Positions 17,820-26,858 of a DNA stretch of 64,000 nt are shown in pieces. The notes beneath the pieces are model-generated. The model saw only the letters and a list, made by a program, of their open reading frames with translations. It was not told where the DNA came from and did not search any database. The position numbers and the translations under genes are program-made. The stretch is from Roseibium sp. TrichSKD4 (lineage in GTDB: Bacteria > Pseudomonadota > Alphaproteobacteria > Rhizobiales > Stappiaceae). Where the stretch lies: assembly GCF_000148725.1 (NCBI RefSeq), contig NZ_GL476314.1, positions 119,375-183,374 on the forward strand. Reading direction: 5' to 3'. Each line of letters opens with the position of its first letter. Within the stretch, counting starts at the first letter, position 1.

Positions 17820-20800
17820 ATGCGCTCCCCCGGCGGTCCTCGTTTTGCTTCCTTCCTTGATTACATGGTCCGCCATCGGACAGCGGCTAATCTTCTGCTG
17901 GCCGTTATGCTGTTGGCGGGCATTGCTGCAAGCACTCAAATTCGGACGCAGTATTTCCCTGATTTTGTGATTGAGCGTGTGAGCGTCAACGTCTCTTGGC
18001 CGGGAGCGGGGCCAGAGGATATGGACCGCGCGGTCACGGAAGTTCTGGGCGCACGCCTTTTTGCCATCAATGGAGTGGAAGAGGCGAGTGCGGTGGCGCG
18101 TGAAGGACGGGCATCCATTGATCTTGAGTTCGAAGATGGCTGGGACATGGGGCAGGCGACCGATGAGGTGAAAGCTGCCGTTGATCAGGTGCGCTCATCG
18201 CTGCCGGAAGGGATTGAAGAACCAACGGTTACGCGAACGGTCTATCGGGATCGTGTCACAAATATCGTTTTGTTCGGACCGGTTTCCATTGATCAGCTTT
18301 CCCAGTTTGCGGAAGACCTGCAAAGTCGCCTGTTTCAGCAGGGCATTACAAGGGTCAGCATTCAGGGCACAGCTGATCCGGTTCTGCGTGTGAATGTCGA
18401 AGAAGCAGACCTCATTCGCCACGATATCTCTTTGCGCGAGATTGCAGATGCGCTGCAAGGGGATATTGACACAGTCCCTGCGGGTGATGTGACCGGAGGT
18501 GGCGCGCGTCTTCGCACCGGCGTAACGCGCCGCAGTGAGGCAGACCTTTCCGATGTTTTGATCCGCTCTCCGGGGCAAGGTGAAAAGCTCTATCTCAGGG
18601 ACATTGGTACCATCGATACCGAAGGTGTCGAAACCGGTCGTGCCTATTATCACAAGGGGCAGCCTGCCATTCTGGTTCGTGTGGACCGAAGCGCGGAAGG
18701 CGATACAATCCGTATCCAAAGGGACGTTGAACGGGTCGTGGCCTCGTTTCAGGACACTTTGCCCAAAGGTGTCGTGGTTCAACTGACACAAACCCGGTCC
18801 CAGAACATTATCGATCGTCTGGATATCCTGATCACCAACGGCATCTGGGGCCTTGCCCTAGTGCTCGGGTTTTTGTTCCTGTTTTTATCGGCGCGAACTG
18901 CCTTTTGGGTGGCTGCCGGCATTCCGGTCGCCATGGCTGCAACCATCGGGATGATGTATGTCTTCGGGGTCACCCTCAACATGGTGTCTCTGTTTGCTTT
19001 GATCATCTGTCTCGGCATTGTGGTGGATGATGCCATAGTTGTCGGGGAACACGCAGATTCGCTCGCAAGGCAGGGGTTATCTCCGGCCGACGCAGCCAGC
19101 CTTGCCGCAAGACGGATGACTGCTCCGGTCTTCAGCGCGTCCATAACAACCCTGATCGCATTTTCTGCGCTGGTTGCCATCGGTGGGAGATTTGGGTCGC
19201 TTATCGCCGATATTCCGTTCACCGTTGCAGTGGTGCTGGTCGCCAGCCTTGTAGAATCCTTCCTGATCCTGCCAGCCCATATGCGCCATGCATTGACCGC
19301 CAGTAAGAAGAAACGTTGGTTTGACTGGCCAAACCGGCAGTTTAACCGAGGCTTTCGCTGGTTTCGGGAAACGCTGTTTCGGCCGTTTGTTCGCGCCTTG
19401 TTGTCAGCCCGATATGCAGCTCTCGGCATTGCGGTTATGGGGCTTTTGCTATCGTTGAGCCTGTTCCTTGATGGCAGTGTGCGCTGGCGCTTTTTTAACG
19501 CGCCGGAGCGGAGTGTGATTTCCGCCAACATTGCCATGATGCCCGGTGCGACAAGAGCTGACACCAAGGCCATGATCGCTGAAATGGAACGGGCTCTGTA
19601 TGTGGTGGATGCCCGGTATGCAAAGGACTATGGCCGGGCTCCAGTCAAGTTTGCACTTGCAACTGTGGGCGGCACCGCCGGACGGGGATTGCGGAGTGCA
19701 GACAGCAAGGACATTGACCAACTTGGTGGCCTCTCCATTGAGCTGATTGATCCCGATCTCCGGACCTATTCAGCCTTCAAGTTCATCGGGGATTGGCGCA
19801 AGGAAATCAAAAAGCCGCCCCTTCTGGAAACGCTTGCTCTTCGGGGTGAGCGGTCAGGTCCGGGCGGTGATGCCATTGATGTGCGCCTCTATGGACCAAC
19901 GACCGAGCAATTGAAGGCGGCGTCTGAAAGCCTCAAGCAGTCCTTGGCCGCAATGCCCGGTGTCAGCGCGCTGGAAGACACCATGGCGTTTGATAAGCCG
20001 GAACTCACGCTGGCGCTGACAGCCAAAGGGGAAGCGCTGGGCTTTTCAACGGAGACTGTGGCGCGCACGTTGCGGGATCGCCTTGAGGGCATTGAAGTCG
20101 CGGAATTCCCGGTGGGCCGACGAACAGCGACGGTCAAAGTGACGCTCCCAGATGAAGAAACCCACGCCTTGTTCATTCATGACACGCGCTTGAAAAGTCC
20201 GGCTGGCACTTACGTTTCTCTAAGCGAAATTGTCACCATTGAAAGCAATTACGGATTTGCGTCTATCGTCCGGGAAAACGGGCTTAGAACCTTGCGTGTG
20301 ACGGGTGATGTTTCGGAAGATGATCCGGTTGCAGCCGATCAGGTGAAAACGGCACTTAGTGATGTTTTGTTGCCTCAGCTGGCAGCTGAGTTTGATGTTC
20401 AAAGCGAGCAAGGCGGGTTGGCCGAGCAGGAGAAATCCTTCCTGTCTGAGGCTTCTATCGGTTTTTGCCTTTGTCTTGCCGGTATTTATCTGACCTTGTG
20501 CTGGATCTTTGCGTCGTGGACACGCCCGTTGGTCATCATGATCATTATCCCGTTTGGGGCCATCGGTATGATTTGGGGGCACTATTTACATAGCATCCCG
20601 CTTTCCATGTTCTCGGTGGTTGGGTTCATTGGCATGGCAGGGATCATCATCAATGATTCCATCGTGTTGGTCACGGCAATTGACGAACACGCAGAAAAGC
20701 GCCCCTTCAGAGAAGCAGTCATCAATGGGGTTTGCGACCGTTTACGCGCTGTTGTGTTGACCAGCGCAACGACGGTGTTTGGTCTTCTGCCACTCTTGTT

Positions 20801-20999
20801 TGAAACCAGCAGGCAAGCACAATTCCTGTTGCCCACGGTGGTGACACTGGCCTATGGCCTGGGCGTTGGACTGTTCATCGTTCTCTTGCTGACGCCTGCG
20901 CTTTTGACGGTCCAGCAAGATTTCGGTCGGTTTGTGAGTTCTGGGCGCCGCTTGTTCAATCATGGTGTGCGGCGCCGCAAGCCGTTTGCAGGCACTTGA
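17820..20999 (+). CDS. RND efflux transporter permease
   Basis: A 1059-residue inner-membrane proton-driven pump of the AcrB/MdtC superfamily. Twelve membrane segments in the usual 1+5, 1+5 layout with two large periplasmic loops. The N terminus ends TM1 then QYFPDFVIERVSVNVSWPGAGPEDMD; TM4 has GIVVDDAIVVGE with the proton-relay Asp pair; the second half repeats this as GMAGIIINDSIVLV in TM10. The Asn in the second half is normal for the family. Substrates cannot be predicted; the divergence from AcrB resembles pumps of the MMPL-distant HAE1/HAE3-like group in alphaproteobacteria. Expressed with the adaptor upstream. Confidence 0.95.
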   Translation: MRSPGGPRFASFLDYMVRHRTAANLLLAVMLLAGIAASTQIRTQYFPDFVIERVSVNVSWPGAGPEDMDRAVTEVLGARLFAINGVEEASAVAREGRASIDLEFEDGWDMGQATDEVKAAVDQVRSSLPEGIEEPTVTRTVYRDRVTNIVLFGPVSIDQLSQFAEDLQSRLFQQGITRVSIQGTADPVLRVNVEEADLIRHDISLREIADALQGDIDTVPAGDVTGGGARLRTGVTRRSEADLSDVLIRSPGQGEKLYLRDIGTIDTEGVETGRAYYHKGQPAILVRVDRSAEGDTIRIQRDVERVVASFQDTLPKGVVVQLTQTRSQNIIDRLDILITNGIWGLALVLGFLFLFLSARTAFWVAAGIPVAMAATIGMMYVFGVTLNMVSLFALIICLGIVVDDAIVVGEHADSLARQGLSPADAASLAARRMTAPVFSASITTLIAFSALVAIGGRFGSLIADIPFTVAVVLVASLVESFLILPAHMRHALTASKKKRWFDWPNRQFNRGFRWFRETLFRPFVRALLSARYAALGIAVMGLLLSLSLFLDGSVRWRFFNAPERSVISANIAMMPGATRADTKAMIAEMERALYVVDARYAKDYGRAPVKFALATVGGTAGRGLRSADSKDIDQLGGLSIELIDPDLRTYSAFKFIGDWRKEIKKPPLLETLALRGERSGPGGDAIDVRLYGPTTEQLKAASESLKQSLAAMPGVSALEDTMAFDKPELTLALTAKGEALGFSTETVARTLRDRLEGIEVAEFPVGRRTATVKVTLPDEETHALFIHDTRLKSPAGTYVSLSEIVTIESNYGFASIVRENGLRTLRVTGDVSEDDPVAADQVKTALSDVLLPQLAAEFDVQSEQGGLAEQEKSFLSEASIGFCLCLAGIYLTLCWIFASWTRPLVIMIIIPFGAIGMIWGHYLHSIPLSMFSVVGFIGMAGIIINDSIVLVTAIDEHAEKRPFREAVINGVCDRLRAVVLTSATTVFGLLPLLFETSRQAQFLLPTVVTLAYGLGVGLFIVLLLTPALLTVQQDFGRFVSSGRRLFNHGVRRRKPFAGT

Positions 21000-21029
21000 A
21001 GCTTCGCCAGTGCTCCACTGAGGAGCGTT

Positions 21030-21680
21030 CTACCGAAGAGGGGCCGGATCACCCGTCACCGGAGTAGCAGGCTGTTTTGTCTTGGCAAATACCGGCACAT
21101 TTGCTTCGACACCGTCCACCCAGCTTGCCAGATTGGGATAATTGGCGCGCCACTCTCCGGCAAAGCGAAGGTCGAGATAGCCAAGTGCACAGGCAAGGGC
21201 AATTGTGCCTGCATCCAGATCGGCTTCACTGGCAACAGCTTGCGGCACGTTTTCTTCCAGATAGGTCAACCCACGCTCAACCTTGGCAGCTTGGTAGGAC
21301 AGCCAATCGTCGAACCGCTTGTCTTCCGGGCGGAAGCGCTTTTCATAAACTTGCAGAATACCGGCATCCATCAATCCGTTGGCCAAGGCCTGAAGACGCA
21401 AGACCGGGAACCGAGCCTCGCCGAGGGGCAGGATTTTGCCGCCACCGGCGAGATGGTCCAGATATTCAACGATCACGCGGCTGTCATAGAGAACGTCGCC
21501 GTTTTCCAGCACAAGCGCGGGTATTTTGCCAAGTGGGTTTTGCCCGCGCAGACTATCTGCCGGATCTGCGGTGTTCGCGTCTTCGATCTTGATTTGATCG
21601 GACAGGCCGAGAACGGAGGCAGCAATTTTAACTTTCCGCCCAAATGGGGAGGGGGCGGACGAGCGTAGAACGAGCATCAT
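21030..21680 (-). CDS. Glutathione S-transferase family protein
   Basis: A 216-residue protein: thioredoxin-fold N-terminal domain (about 2-80) with RSSAPSPFGRKVKIAASVLGL, NPLGKIPALVLENGDVLYDSRVIVEYLD (cis-Pro and glutathione-gamma-Glu site), and a helical C-terminal domain (about 90-205, ALACALGYLDLRF). The active-site Ser near SAPSPFG fits YfcG/beta-like bacterial GSTs. Convergent with the RND operon; ends 30 bp from its stop. Confidence 0.92.
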   Translation of the reverse strand: MMLVLRSSAPSPFGRKVKIAASVLGLSDQIKIEDANTADPADSLRGQNPLGKIPALVLENGDVLYDSRVIVEYLDHLAGGGKILPLGEARFPVLRLQALANGLMDAGILQVYEKRFRPEDKRFDDWLSYQAAKVERGLTYLEENVPQAVASEADLDAGTIALACALGYLDLRFAGEWRANYPNLASWVDGVEANVPVFAKTKQPATPVTGDPAPLR

Positions 21681-21744
21681 GCTTTCCTGATGTATTGATT
21701 TTATAAGGGGTTTGGTCGGCCGTTACCGGCTTCACAGATTTTGA

Positions 21745-22164
21745 TCAGCGAGGGCGCACAGTGCTGCAGTGGTTGCCGTAGACACGCCATTTGTCGGCTG
21801 CTGCGACACAGCTTTCAACATCCCACCTAATGCCAACAAATGCGGCATCTTGTTCGACCATATAATACACCGTGCGCGTGCGTCCGTCCGAAAGGGTTGC
21901 GCGTGCGCGGCAGTATCGTCGGGCGACGGCGCTCGGTCCGTTTGCGTCGAGGCGGCTTTGTTTGACGTTGGAAAGCCCGGCGATGTGCAGCCCGTTTTGA
22001 TAGGCTTGCTGCGCCCGTTTCATCGACCCAGCCACGGCAGACATAACATTTGAAGCATCACAATGCGGCAGGTGATAACCGCCTGCTGAATACGATCCTG
22101 CGAGTGCTGTTGTGCCTGTTATGGCCAGCGCGAACAGTCCGATTGCCAACCTGAAACCCATCAT
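21745..22164 (-). CDS. Small exported protein of unknown function
   Basis: From the double ATG at 22164/22161 the product has about 139 residues and begins with a signal peptide (GFRLAIGLFALAITGTTALA, cut near AGSYS). The mature protein has Cys residues in PHCDAS, RRYCRARA, ESCVAAA and NHCSTVR, an even set that may form two disulfides in the periplasm. An AAAGGG ribosome site supports this start over the upstream GTG/ATG at 22212. I do not recognise the family. Neighbours (GST, rlmJ) give no functional hint. Confidence 0.7.
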   Translation of the reverse strand: MMGFRLAIGLFALAITGTTALAGSYSAGGYHLPHCDASNVMSAVAGSMKRAQQAYQNGLHIAGLSNVKQSRLDANGPSAVARRYCRARATLSDGRTRTVYYMVEQDAAFVGIRWDVESCVAAADKWRVYGNHCSTVRPR

Positions 22165-22257
22165 TGATGGCACCCTTTCTTGGTGAATTTGCCAAGACCG
22201 AGAGTGTTTCACGGATTTTCAAAGGTCAAGCCAAAGAGGGCAAGAAATGGCTCAGGG

Positions 22258-23106
22258 TCATTCTGCGATAATGCGTTCGACCTGCCAGCTGGCACCTTTG
22301 CCGTGTTTTAATGTGTCGCAAAGCCAGGGCAGCAGGGTCTTGAGTTCGCTTTCAAGAACAAAAGGCGGTTTGAGGATCGTCATACCCGAGCCGCGCATGG
22401 GTGTATCGGGACTAGACTGTCCAACATTCAGCTCCATCGCCAGAACGTCTTTGATGCCAGCATCTTCAAACGCCTTGTGCATACGGGATACGGCTTTCCG
22501 ATCCTTCAAGGGGTACCACAAGGCAAACGTTCCGGAGGCCCATATTCGATGTCCTGTGATGACCGCCTTTGTCATGCGGTCAAACTCGTCAGTCACCTCA
22601 AAAGCCGGGTCGATCAGCACGAGGCCGCGCTTTTCCTTGGGCGGAAGGAAGCTGCCCATCGCCATCCACCCGTCCAGATGAATGGTTTTGACCTGATGGT
22701 CACCCGCAAAAAGGGTAGAGAGCGTCTCGAAGTCGGCCGGATGTAATTCGGTAAGCGTCAGTCGATCAATTTTGCGCAAGAGCGACCGGCTGAGTGCTGG
22801 AGACCCCGGATAAGCGACAAGATTGCCGTCCGGATTGAGCGAGCGGATTGTCTCAAGCCACGGGCTGAGAAGGTCGGCAACATCTTTCGGAGGGCGTCCT
22901 GCGAGAACTTTTGCGATGCCTTCTCGCCACTCCCCGGTTTTCTGCGTTTCTTCAGACGTTAAATCGTAACGGCCTATCCCGGCATGGGTATCAAGAATGC
23001 GAAAGGGCTTATCCTTGCGCTGCAGATATACAATCAAACGGGCCAGAACAGCATGCTTGAGCACGTCACCGATGTTGCCGACATGATAGGCGTGGCGGTA
23101 ATTCAT
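22258..23106 (-). CDS. rlmJ: 23S rRNA (adenine(2030)-N6)-methyltransferase
   Basis: A 282-residue SAM-dependent methyltransferase that modifies A2030 of 23S rRNA. The start MNYRHAYHVGNIGDVLKHAVL is diagnostic for RlmJ (YhiR); ILDTHAGIGRYDL is the SAM site, and GLVLIDPAFEVTDEF holds the catalytic D-P-x-[FY]-like motif (DPAF). WYPLKDR near the C-terminal third is also typical. It overlaps the GNAT gene upstream by 4 bp (ATGA). Confidence 0.95.
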   Translation of the reverse strand: MNYRHAYHVGNIGDVLKHAVLARLIVYLQRKDKPFRILDTHAGIGRYDLTSEETQKTGEWREGIAKVLAGRPPKDVADLLSPWLETIRSLNPDGNLVAYPGSPALSRSLLRKIDRLTLTELHPADFETLSTLFAGDHQVKTIHLDGWMAMGSFLPPKEKRGLVLIDPAFEVTDEFDRMTKAVITGHRIWASGTFALWYPLKDRKAVSRMHKAFEDAGIKDVLAMELNVGQSSPDTPMRGSGMTILKPPFVLESELKTLLPWLCDTLKHGKGASWQVERIIAE

Positions 23107-23618
23107 GCTTGTGCACCGGTCGTTGGCGGATGCTCCAAAAAGAGAACGGCCTTTTCGCCGTGGTCCTGACGGCCAATTTCCTGAAATCCCAGACGCTTGT
23201 GAAATTTGACTGAACCGGGGTTGGACGGGCGCTCATTGACTTCGCAAAGGAAGCTGCGATCTGTGCCATTTAAAGCGTCGAACAGGGCATGGTAGAGCCT
23301 TTCACCGATCCGGTGCCCGCGTGCATCCTCCGCAACGCAGATCCTGTCAATATAGGCAAAACGGGCTCGGCGCTCTGAAATCCAAAGATAGTTTGCGCTG
23401 GTGTAGGGGAGGTCTTCACCGAGGCATAAGATGAAACCGACTGGCGTGTCATTTTTCAAAGCCACAACGCACGCAAGAGCGGAGGCGACCAACTCGTTCA
23501 ATTCATCAAGCGAGATGAGGTTGGTGGCCGGAACAGCCGCCGTGTTAATGGCAAGAACGGTTTCAGCGTCTTGTGCAGCAAAGGGGCGAATGACAATTTC
23601 GTCTGACAAGGTGAACAC
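23103..23618 (-). CDS. GNAT-family N-acetyltransferase
   Basis: A 171-residue acetyltransferase. The acetyl-CoA-binding core is IDRICVAEDARGHRIGERLYHALFDAL (about 85-112; the R-G-H-R-I-G variant of Q/RxxGxG/A), followed by LCEVNERPSNPGSVKFHKRLGFQEIGRQ. This arrangement resembles GNATs that acetylate small molecules or protein N termini; substrate unknown. Start is GTG at 23618 with no strong ribosome site. Coupled to rlmJ. Confidence 0.87.
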   Translation of the reverse strand: MFTLSDEIVIRPFAAQDAETVLAINTAAVPATNLISLDELNELVASALACVVALKNDTPVGFILCLGEDLPYTSANYLWISERRARFAYIDRICVAEDARGHRIGERLYHALFDALNGTDRSFLCEVNERPSNPGSVKFHKRLGFQEIGRQDHGEKAVLFLEHPPTTGAQA

Positions 23619-23755
23619 TCACAGGTTTTGCGGAACAGAGTCGGGATCAGGACAACAGAGCCTCTTTAATGACCCGAGAGTGCCTTAGCCCTGGATGTTC
23701 AAGAACGCAAATCGCAATCAGTTTATTTTGGCAGGTTTGCAGAGTTTGAAGGGGC

Positions 23756-23793
23756 AAAAAAGAAACAGCACGCGATTTTTCACGTGCTGTTTC
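23756..23793 (-). terminator. Rho-independent terminator of the cold-shock gene
   Basis: On the minus strand a 10-bp perfect stem AAACAGCACG / CGTGCTGTTT with a 10-base loop is followed by TCTTTTTT, 30 bp past the cold-shock stop. Confidence 0.9.
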
Positions 23794-23822
23794 AGATTTG
23801 TGATCAATTGCAAAGTGCCGGG

Positions 23823-24692
23823 TTATTCCGTCTCTGCTTCAGCTGTCTGATCTTCGGAAAGTTCCTGAAGGTTGACTGCCTTGGGCCCTTTTCCGCGCCG
23901 ATCTGGCTCGGTTTCAAACGAAACCCGCTGCCCGCTGTCCAATGTGGTCATACCCGAGCGCTCAACTGCGGAAATATGCACAAAGACGTCAGCATCACCT
24001 TCATCGGGTGTGATGAAGCCAAAACCCTTATCGGACTTGAAGAACTTCACGATGCCGTTTTGGCGTGGGCCGCGCTCAACCGGTGGGCGGCTGTCTTGGC
24101 CAAACCGACGAGGACGGTCGCCGCCGCCTTCTTCCCGATTGCCGCCGTATCCGCCCTCACGTCCGCCGCCACCGTAACCGCCGCGTCCGCCACCGCCGCC
24201 GTCGCGGCCACCATAACCGCCACGACCACCGCCGCCATCGCGACCACCGCCGCCATCGCGACCGCCGCCGTAACCGCCATAGCCGCCATCGCGACCGCCG
24301 CCGTAGCCGCCATCGCGACCGCCGCCGTAACCGCCATCGCGTCCACCGCCATAGCCGCCATCGCGACCGCCGCCGTAACCGCCATCGCGTCCACCACCAT
24401 AGCCGCCGTCACGACCGCCGCCGTAACCGCCATCGCGTCCGCCGCCATAGCCACCGTCACGACCACCGCCGTAACCGCCATCGCGTCCGCCACCATAGCC
24501 ACCGTCACGGCCTCCACCGTAACCGCCGCCCTGATCGCCGTATCGTTTGTCTCCGCGGTCGCCGTAGCCACCGCCATAATCACCACCGCCGAAATCGCCG
24601 CCAAAGTCGCTGCCGAAGTCTTGCGGACCGCCGAAGTCGCGCTTACCTCCGCGCCGACCACGCGAACGCCGGTCCGAATCCCCATCGTGCAT
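23823..24692 (-). CDS. Cold-shock-domain protein with Gly/Tyr/Arg repeat N-terminal region
   Basis: A 289-residue protein with two parts. Residues 1-200 are disordered: a basic start ([13 protein letters not shown]), a Phe-Gly segment, about a dozen copies of the octapeptide GGYGGGRD (DNA period 24 bp, about 24229-24530), then GGRGGYGG-type RGG repeats. Residues about 210-280 are a canonical cold-shock domain with RNP1 (KGFGFIT) and RNP2 (VFVHIS), which binds single-stranded RNA/DNA. Ordinary CspA is only 70 residues. RGG/Tyr-rich tails bind RNA and drive condensation in eukaryotic proteins; that role here is inference. Repeat copy number probably varies between strains. Confidence 0.93.
   Translation of the reverse strand: MHDGDSDRRSRGRRGGKRDFGGPQDFGSDFGGDFGGGDYGGGYGDRGDKRYGDQGGGYGGGRDGGYGGGRDGGYGGGRDGGYGGGRDGGYGGGRDGGYGGGRDGGYGGGRDGGYGGGRDGGYGGGRDGGYGGGRDGGYGGYGGGRDGGGGRDGGGGRGGYGGRDGGGGGRGGYGGGGREGGYGGNREEGGGDRPRRFGQDSRPPVERGPRQNGIVKFFKSDKGFGFITPDEGDADVFVHISAVERSGMTTLDSGQRVSFETEPDRRGKGPKAVNLQELSEDQTAEAETE
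24229..24530. repeat. 24-bp tandem repeat array inside the cold-shock gene
   Basis: Roughly a dozen near-identical 24-bp units encode GGYGGGRD on the minus strand. Units differ mainly at third codon positions (GCCATAGCC / GCCGTAACC), so the peptide is kept while DNA drifts, which argues for selection on the protein. The array also leaves long false open frames on both strands. Confidence 0.9.
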
Positions 24693-24911
24693 TAGTAAAT
24701 CACCTTAATTTTGTGCCGCCCTAAAGGCACTCTACCCATTGATAATGCTCACAATTGCTTGTGTGCCACTCCCGTTGAACGAGCAAAATTGCTGTTCGTC
24801 AACACCACAGGATTGGGTTGAAACAAGGATGCCGCATCCCTATCCAGTCCGCTGCGTCACCATCATATGTCCGAGATGTGTAGAATCGCAAGAAAATCCT
24901 GTCAAAAACAA

Positions 24912-26003
24912 CTATTCGGAGTGTTGCAGAGGAGGCCAGGTAGCGTCCCATGTTGCCAGAGGGGCTGGTTCGCCATTGCACGTAGAGCGTGTGGCTTCAG
25001 CGACCAGAGCGAACGCTGTACCCGTCCATTGCCAACGATTCCAAAGACCACATTCCCCTAGGCCAGATGCCTTGAAGAAACTTTCCAGCTGCATGGTTTT
25101 GGGCGACCAACGGGCGTTGTAGACTAGATCAATTGCAACTGGGCCGACGTCAGACATTCGGGCAAATCCCAACTGTCGTACCTTGCCGTCTGAATTGGCC
25201 AATAGCGCAATATAGGCAGCATTGTAGGCCGTTGGGGCTCCGCAGGGGAGAAGATAAAGGGTCGATTTGCCATCGAGGCTTGCTGCAACAGCACCTAACC
25301 CAGCAAAAAGCGCTGGATCAATGTCGGAACAAAAACGACCGTTGTTCCAGCTTTCCACCACTGTTGGCGGCAGTTGAGACGGACTGGAGACGCTGATGGC
25401 GTTGGGTGCATCCTTGGCGTGGTCGTCACCTGTGAGGGCGAGCGCCGATTGCGAAGTGCTGCGATCCTGTTGTTCATCCAACCAAATCAGAGAGCTGGTC
25501 AGGCCTATCAAGGAGACTTTGACTTCAAATGCGTCGGGGTCGCCCGGCAGGTGAACCGAAAGGGTGCTTCCCTTCTTCATGGCATTTATGAGCGTTCTGG
25601 TCGCCGGCCTTGTCGGATACCAGAAGCCTTCTCCGCCAATGGGCACAAATCCGTCCGGGGTTGTGATTGAGGACTGAACTTCGCGCAGTTGCTCAACCGG
25701 CAGTTCTTCGATGAGCGTTCCGTCGACGGAGAGACGGATATTTCCATCTGGCTTGAGCACCAGATTGGTCGTCAGGCGGATCATTGGCTCAGCTTGGGCG
25801 GGCCAGTCGCGGACCAAACGTAAATCCAGCCATGCGGCTTGTTCACGGACATAAGTGGAGCCAAGGCATAGTCCGGTATTCAGGCAATCAACCGACCAGT
25901 CTGAAAATGTGGGCCGTTCACGCTGCTCACCAGCAATGCCAGACCCATGAGCAAGCAGGATCGTGCATATTGCGAGAAATAAGCTGGATCGAAAGCGTTT
26001 CAT
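24912..26003 (-). CDS. Exported DUF1176-family protein
   Basis: A 363-residue secreted protein with signal peptide (FRSSLFLAICTILLAHGSGIA). The mature part starts with FSDWSVDCLNTGLCLGSTY and contains LIWLDEQQDR, the mark of DUF1176, plus paired cysteines (DCLNTGLC, CGLWNRW, TCNGEP) likely disulfide-bonded in the periplasm. Function of DUF1176 is unknown. Stands alone, with a 219-bp spacer to the cold-shock gene downstream. Confidence 0.85.
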   Translation of the reverse strand: MKRFRSSLFLAICTILLAHGSGIAGEQRERPTFSDWSVDCLNTGLCLGSTYVREQAAWLDLRLVRDWPAQAEPMIRLTTNLVLKPDGNIRLSVDGTLIEELPVEQLREVQSSITTPDGFVPIGGEGFWYPTRPATRTLINAMKKGSTLSVHLPGDPDAFEVKVSLIGLTSSLIWLDEQQDRSTSQSALALTGDDHAKDAPNAISVSSPSQLPPTVVESWNNGRFCSDIDPALFAGLGAVAASLDGKSTLYLLPCGAPTAYNAAYIALLANSDGKVRQLGFARMSDVGPVAIDLVYNARWSPKTMQLESFFKASGLGECGLWNRWQWTGTAFALVAEATRSTCNGEPAPLATWDATWPPLQHSE

Positions 26004-26152
26004 CCAGTTCTGATGTCCGTGTGTCCGCGATGGGTGTTCAAGGTGTTCAACTTCTTGTACGAAATGCAGTGACGAAGGTGAAGTCGCTGATCTGCAATAA
26101 GCAGTTCATATTTGTTCATTTATTTCACTTCACCAACTAGAGGAATGCAATC

Positions 26153-26842
26153 TTGACGAATTCCGGCCATGAAATGAAATCCGGGGCAACTACTGAGCCA
26201 AAACAACCGCCGGTGAGCATTGTGGTTATTCCGGTGACCCCGTTTCAGCAAAACTGCAGCTTGATTTGGTCACCTGAAACCAAAAAGGGTGCGGTGGTTG
26301 ATCCGGGCGGGGACGTTGAAACGATCGTCAAGGTCATCAAGGAATATGGCGTTGAGGTTGAGAAAATTATTCTGACCCATGGCCATATTGACCACATCGG
26401 TGGTGCTGCAGATCTCGCGGCACAGCTGGGCGTCAAGGTTATTGGCCCTCATAAAGCTGATGAACCACTCATTGAACGAGTGGCCGATCAGGCAAAGCAA
26501 TTTGGCCTGCCGGACGTAAAACCTGTTCGGCCCGATGAATGGCTCGATGAAGGCGATATGGTTGAGTTCGCGGGGCGAAATTTTGAGGTCTTGCATTGCC
26601 CGGGGCATGCGCCGGGGCATGTGGTGTTTTTCGACCGTGATCTCCGATTTGCCTTTTCAGGGGATGTCCTGTTTGCCGGTTCCATCGGTCGGACCGATCT
26701 CCCACTTGGTGACCACGATACGCTGATCCGTTCCATCAAGGAAAAAATGCTGCCACTCGGAGATGATGTCTCATTTCTCCCCGGCCACGGCGAAGCGTCA
26801 ACGATTGGCCATGAGCGCCAGACCAATCCGTTCTTTAAATAA
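26153..26842 (+). CDS. MBL-fold hydrolase (glyoxalase II-like)
   Basis: A 229-residue metallo-beta-lactamase-fold enzyme. The metal motif HGHIDHIGGA (H-x-H-x-D-H, about 82-91), the later HCPGHAPGHVVFF, the bridging Asp in AFSGDVLFAGSIGRTDLP and final LPGHGEASTIGHER are all present; the pattern fits the YcbL-like type II glyoxalase group. The favoured start is TTG at 26153, 8 bp after AGAGGA; an ATG at 26174 is the alternative. The first about 20 residues are not part of the fold. Confidence 0.92.
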   Translation: MTNSGHEMKSGATTEPKQPPVSIVVIPVTPFQQNCSLIWSPETKKGAVVDPGGDVETIVKVIKEYGVEVEKIILTHGHIDHIGGAADLAAQLGVKVIGPHKADEPLIERVADQAKQFGLPDVKPVRPDEWLDEGDMVEFAGRNFEVLHCPGHAPGHVVFFDRDLRFAFSGDVLFAGSIGRTDLPLGDHDTLIRSIKEKMLPLGDDVSFLPGHGEASTIGHERQTNPFFK

Positions 26843-26858
26843 CAGAAACTGCGAGGTC

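Noticed and set aside
24229-24530. CRISPR-like regular repeats
   Set aside because: Units are adjacent without spacers and code for a peptide repeat; no cas genes nearby.
23784-24724. Several long open frames on both strands over the cold-shock gene
   Set aside because: They are shadows created by the 24-bp repeat; their products are simple Ala/Thr/Val or Arg/His runs, whereas the minus frame has a true cold-shock domain.
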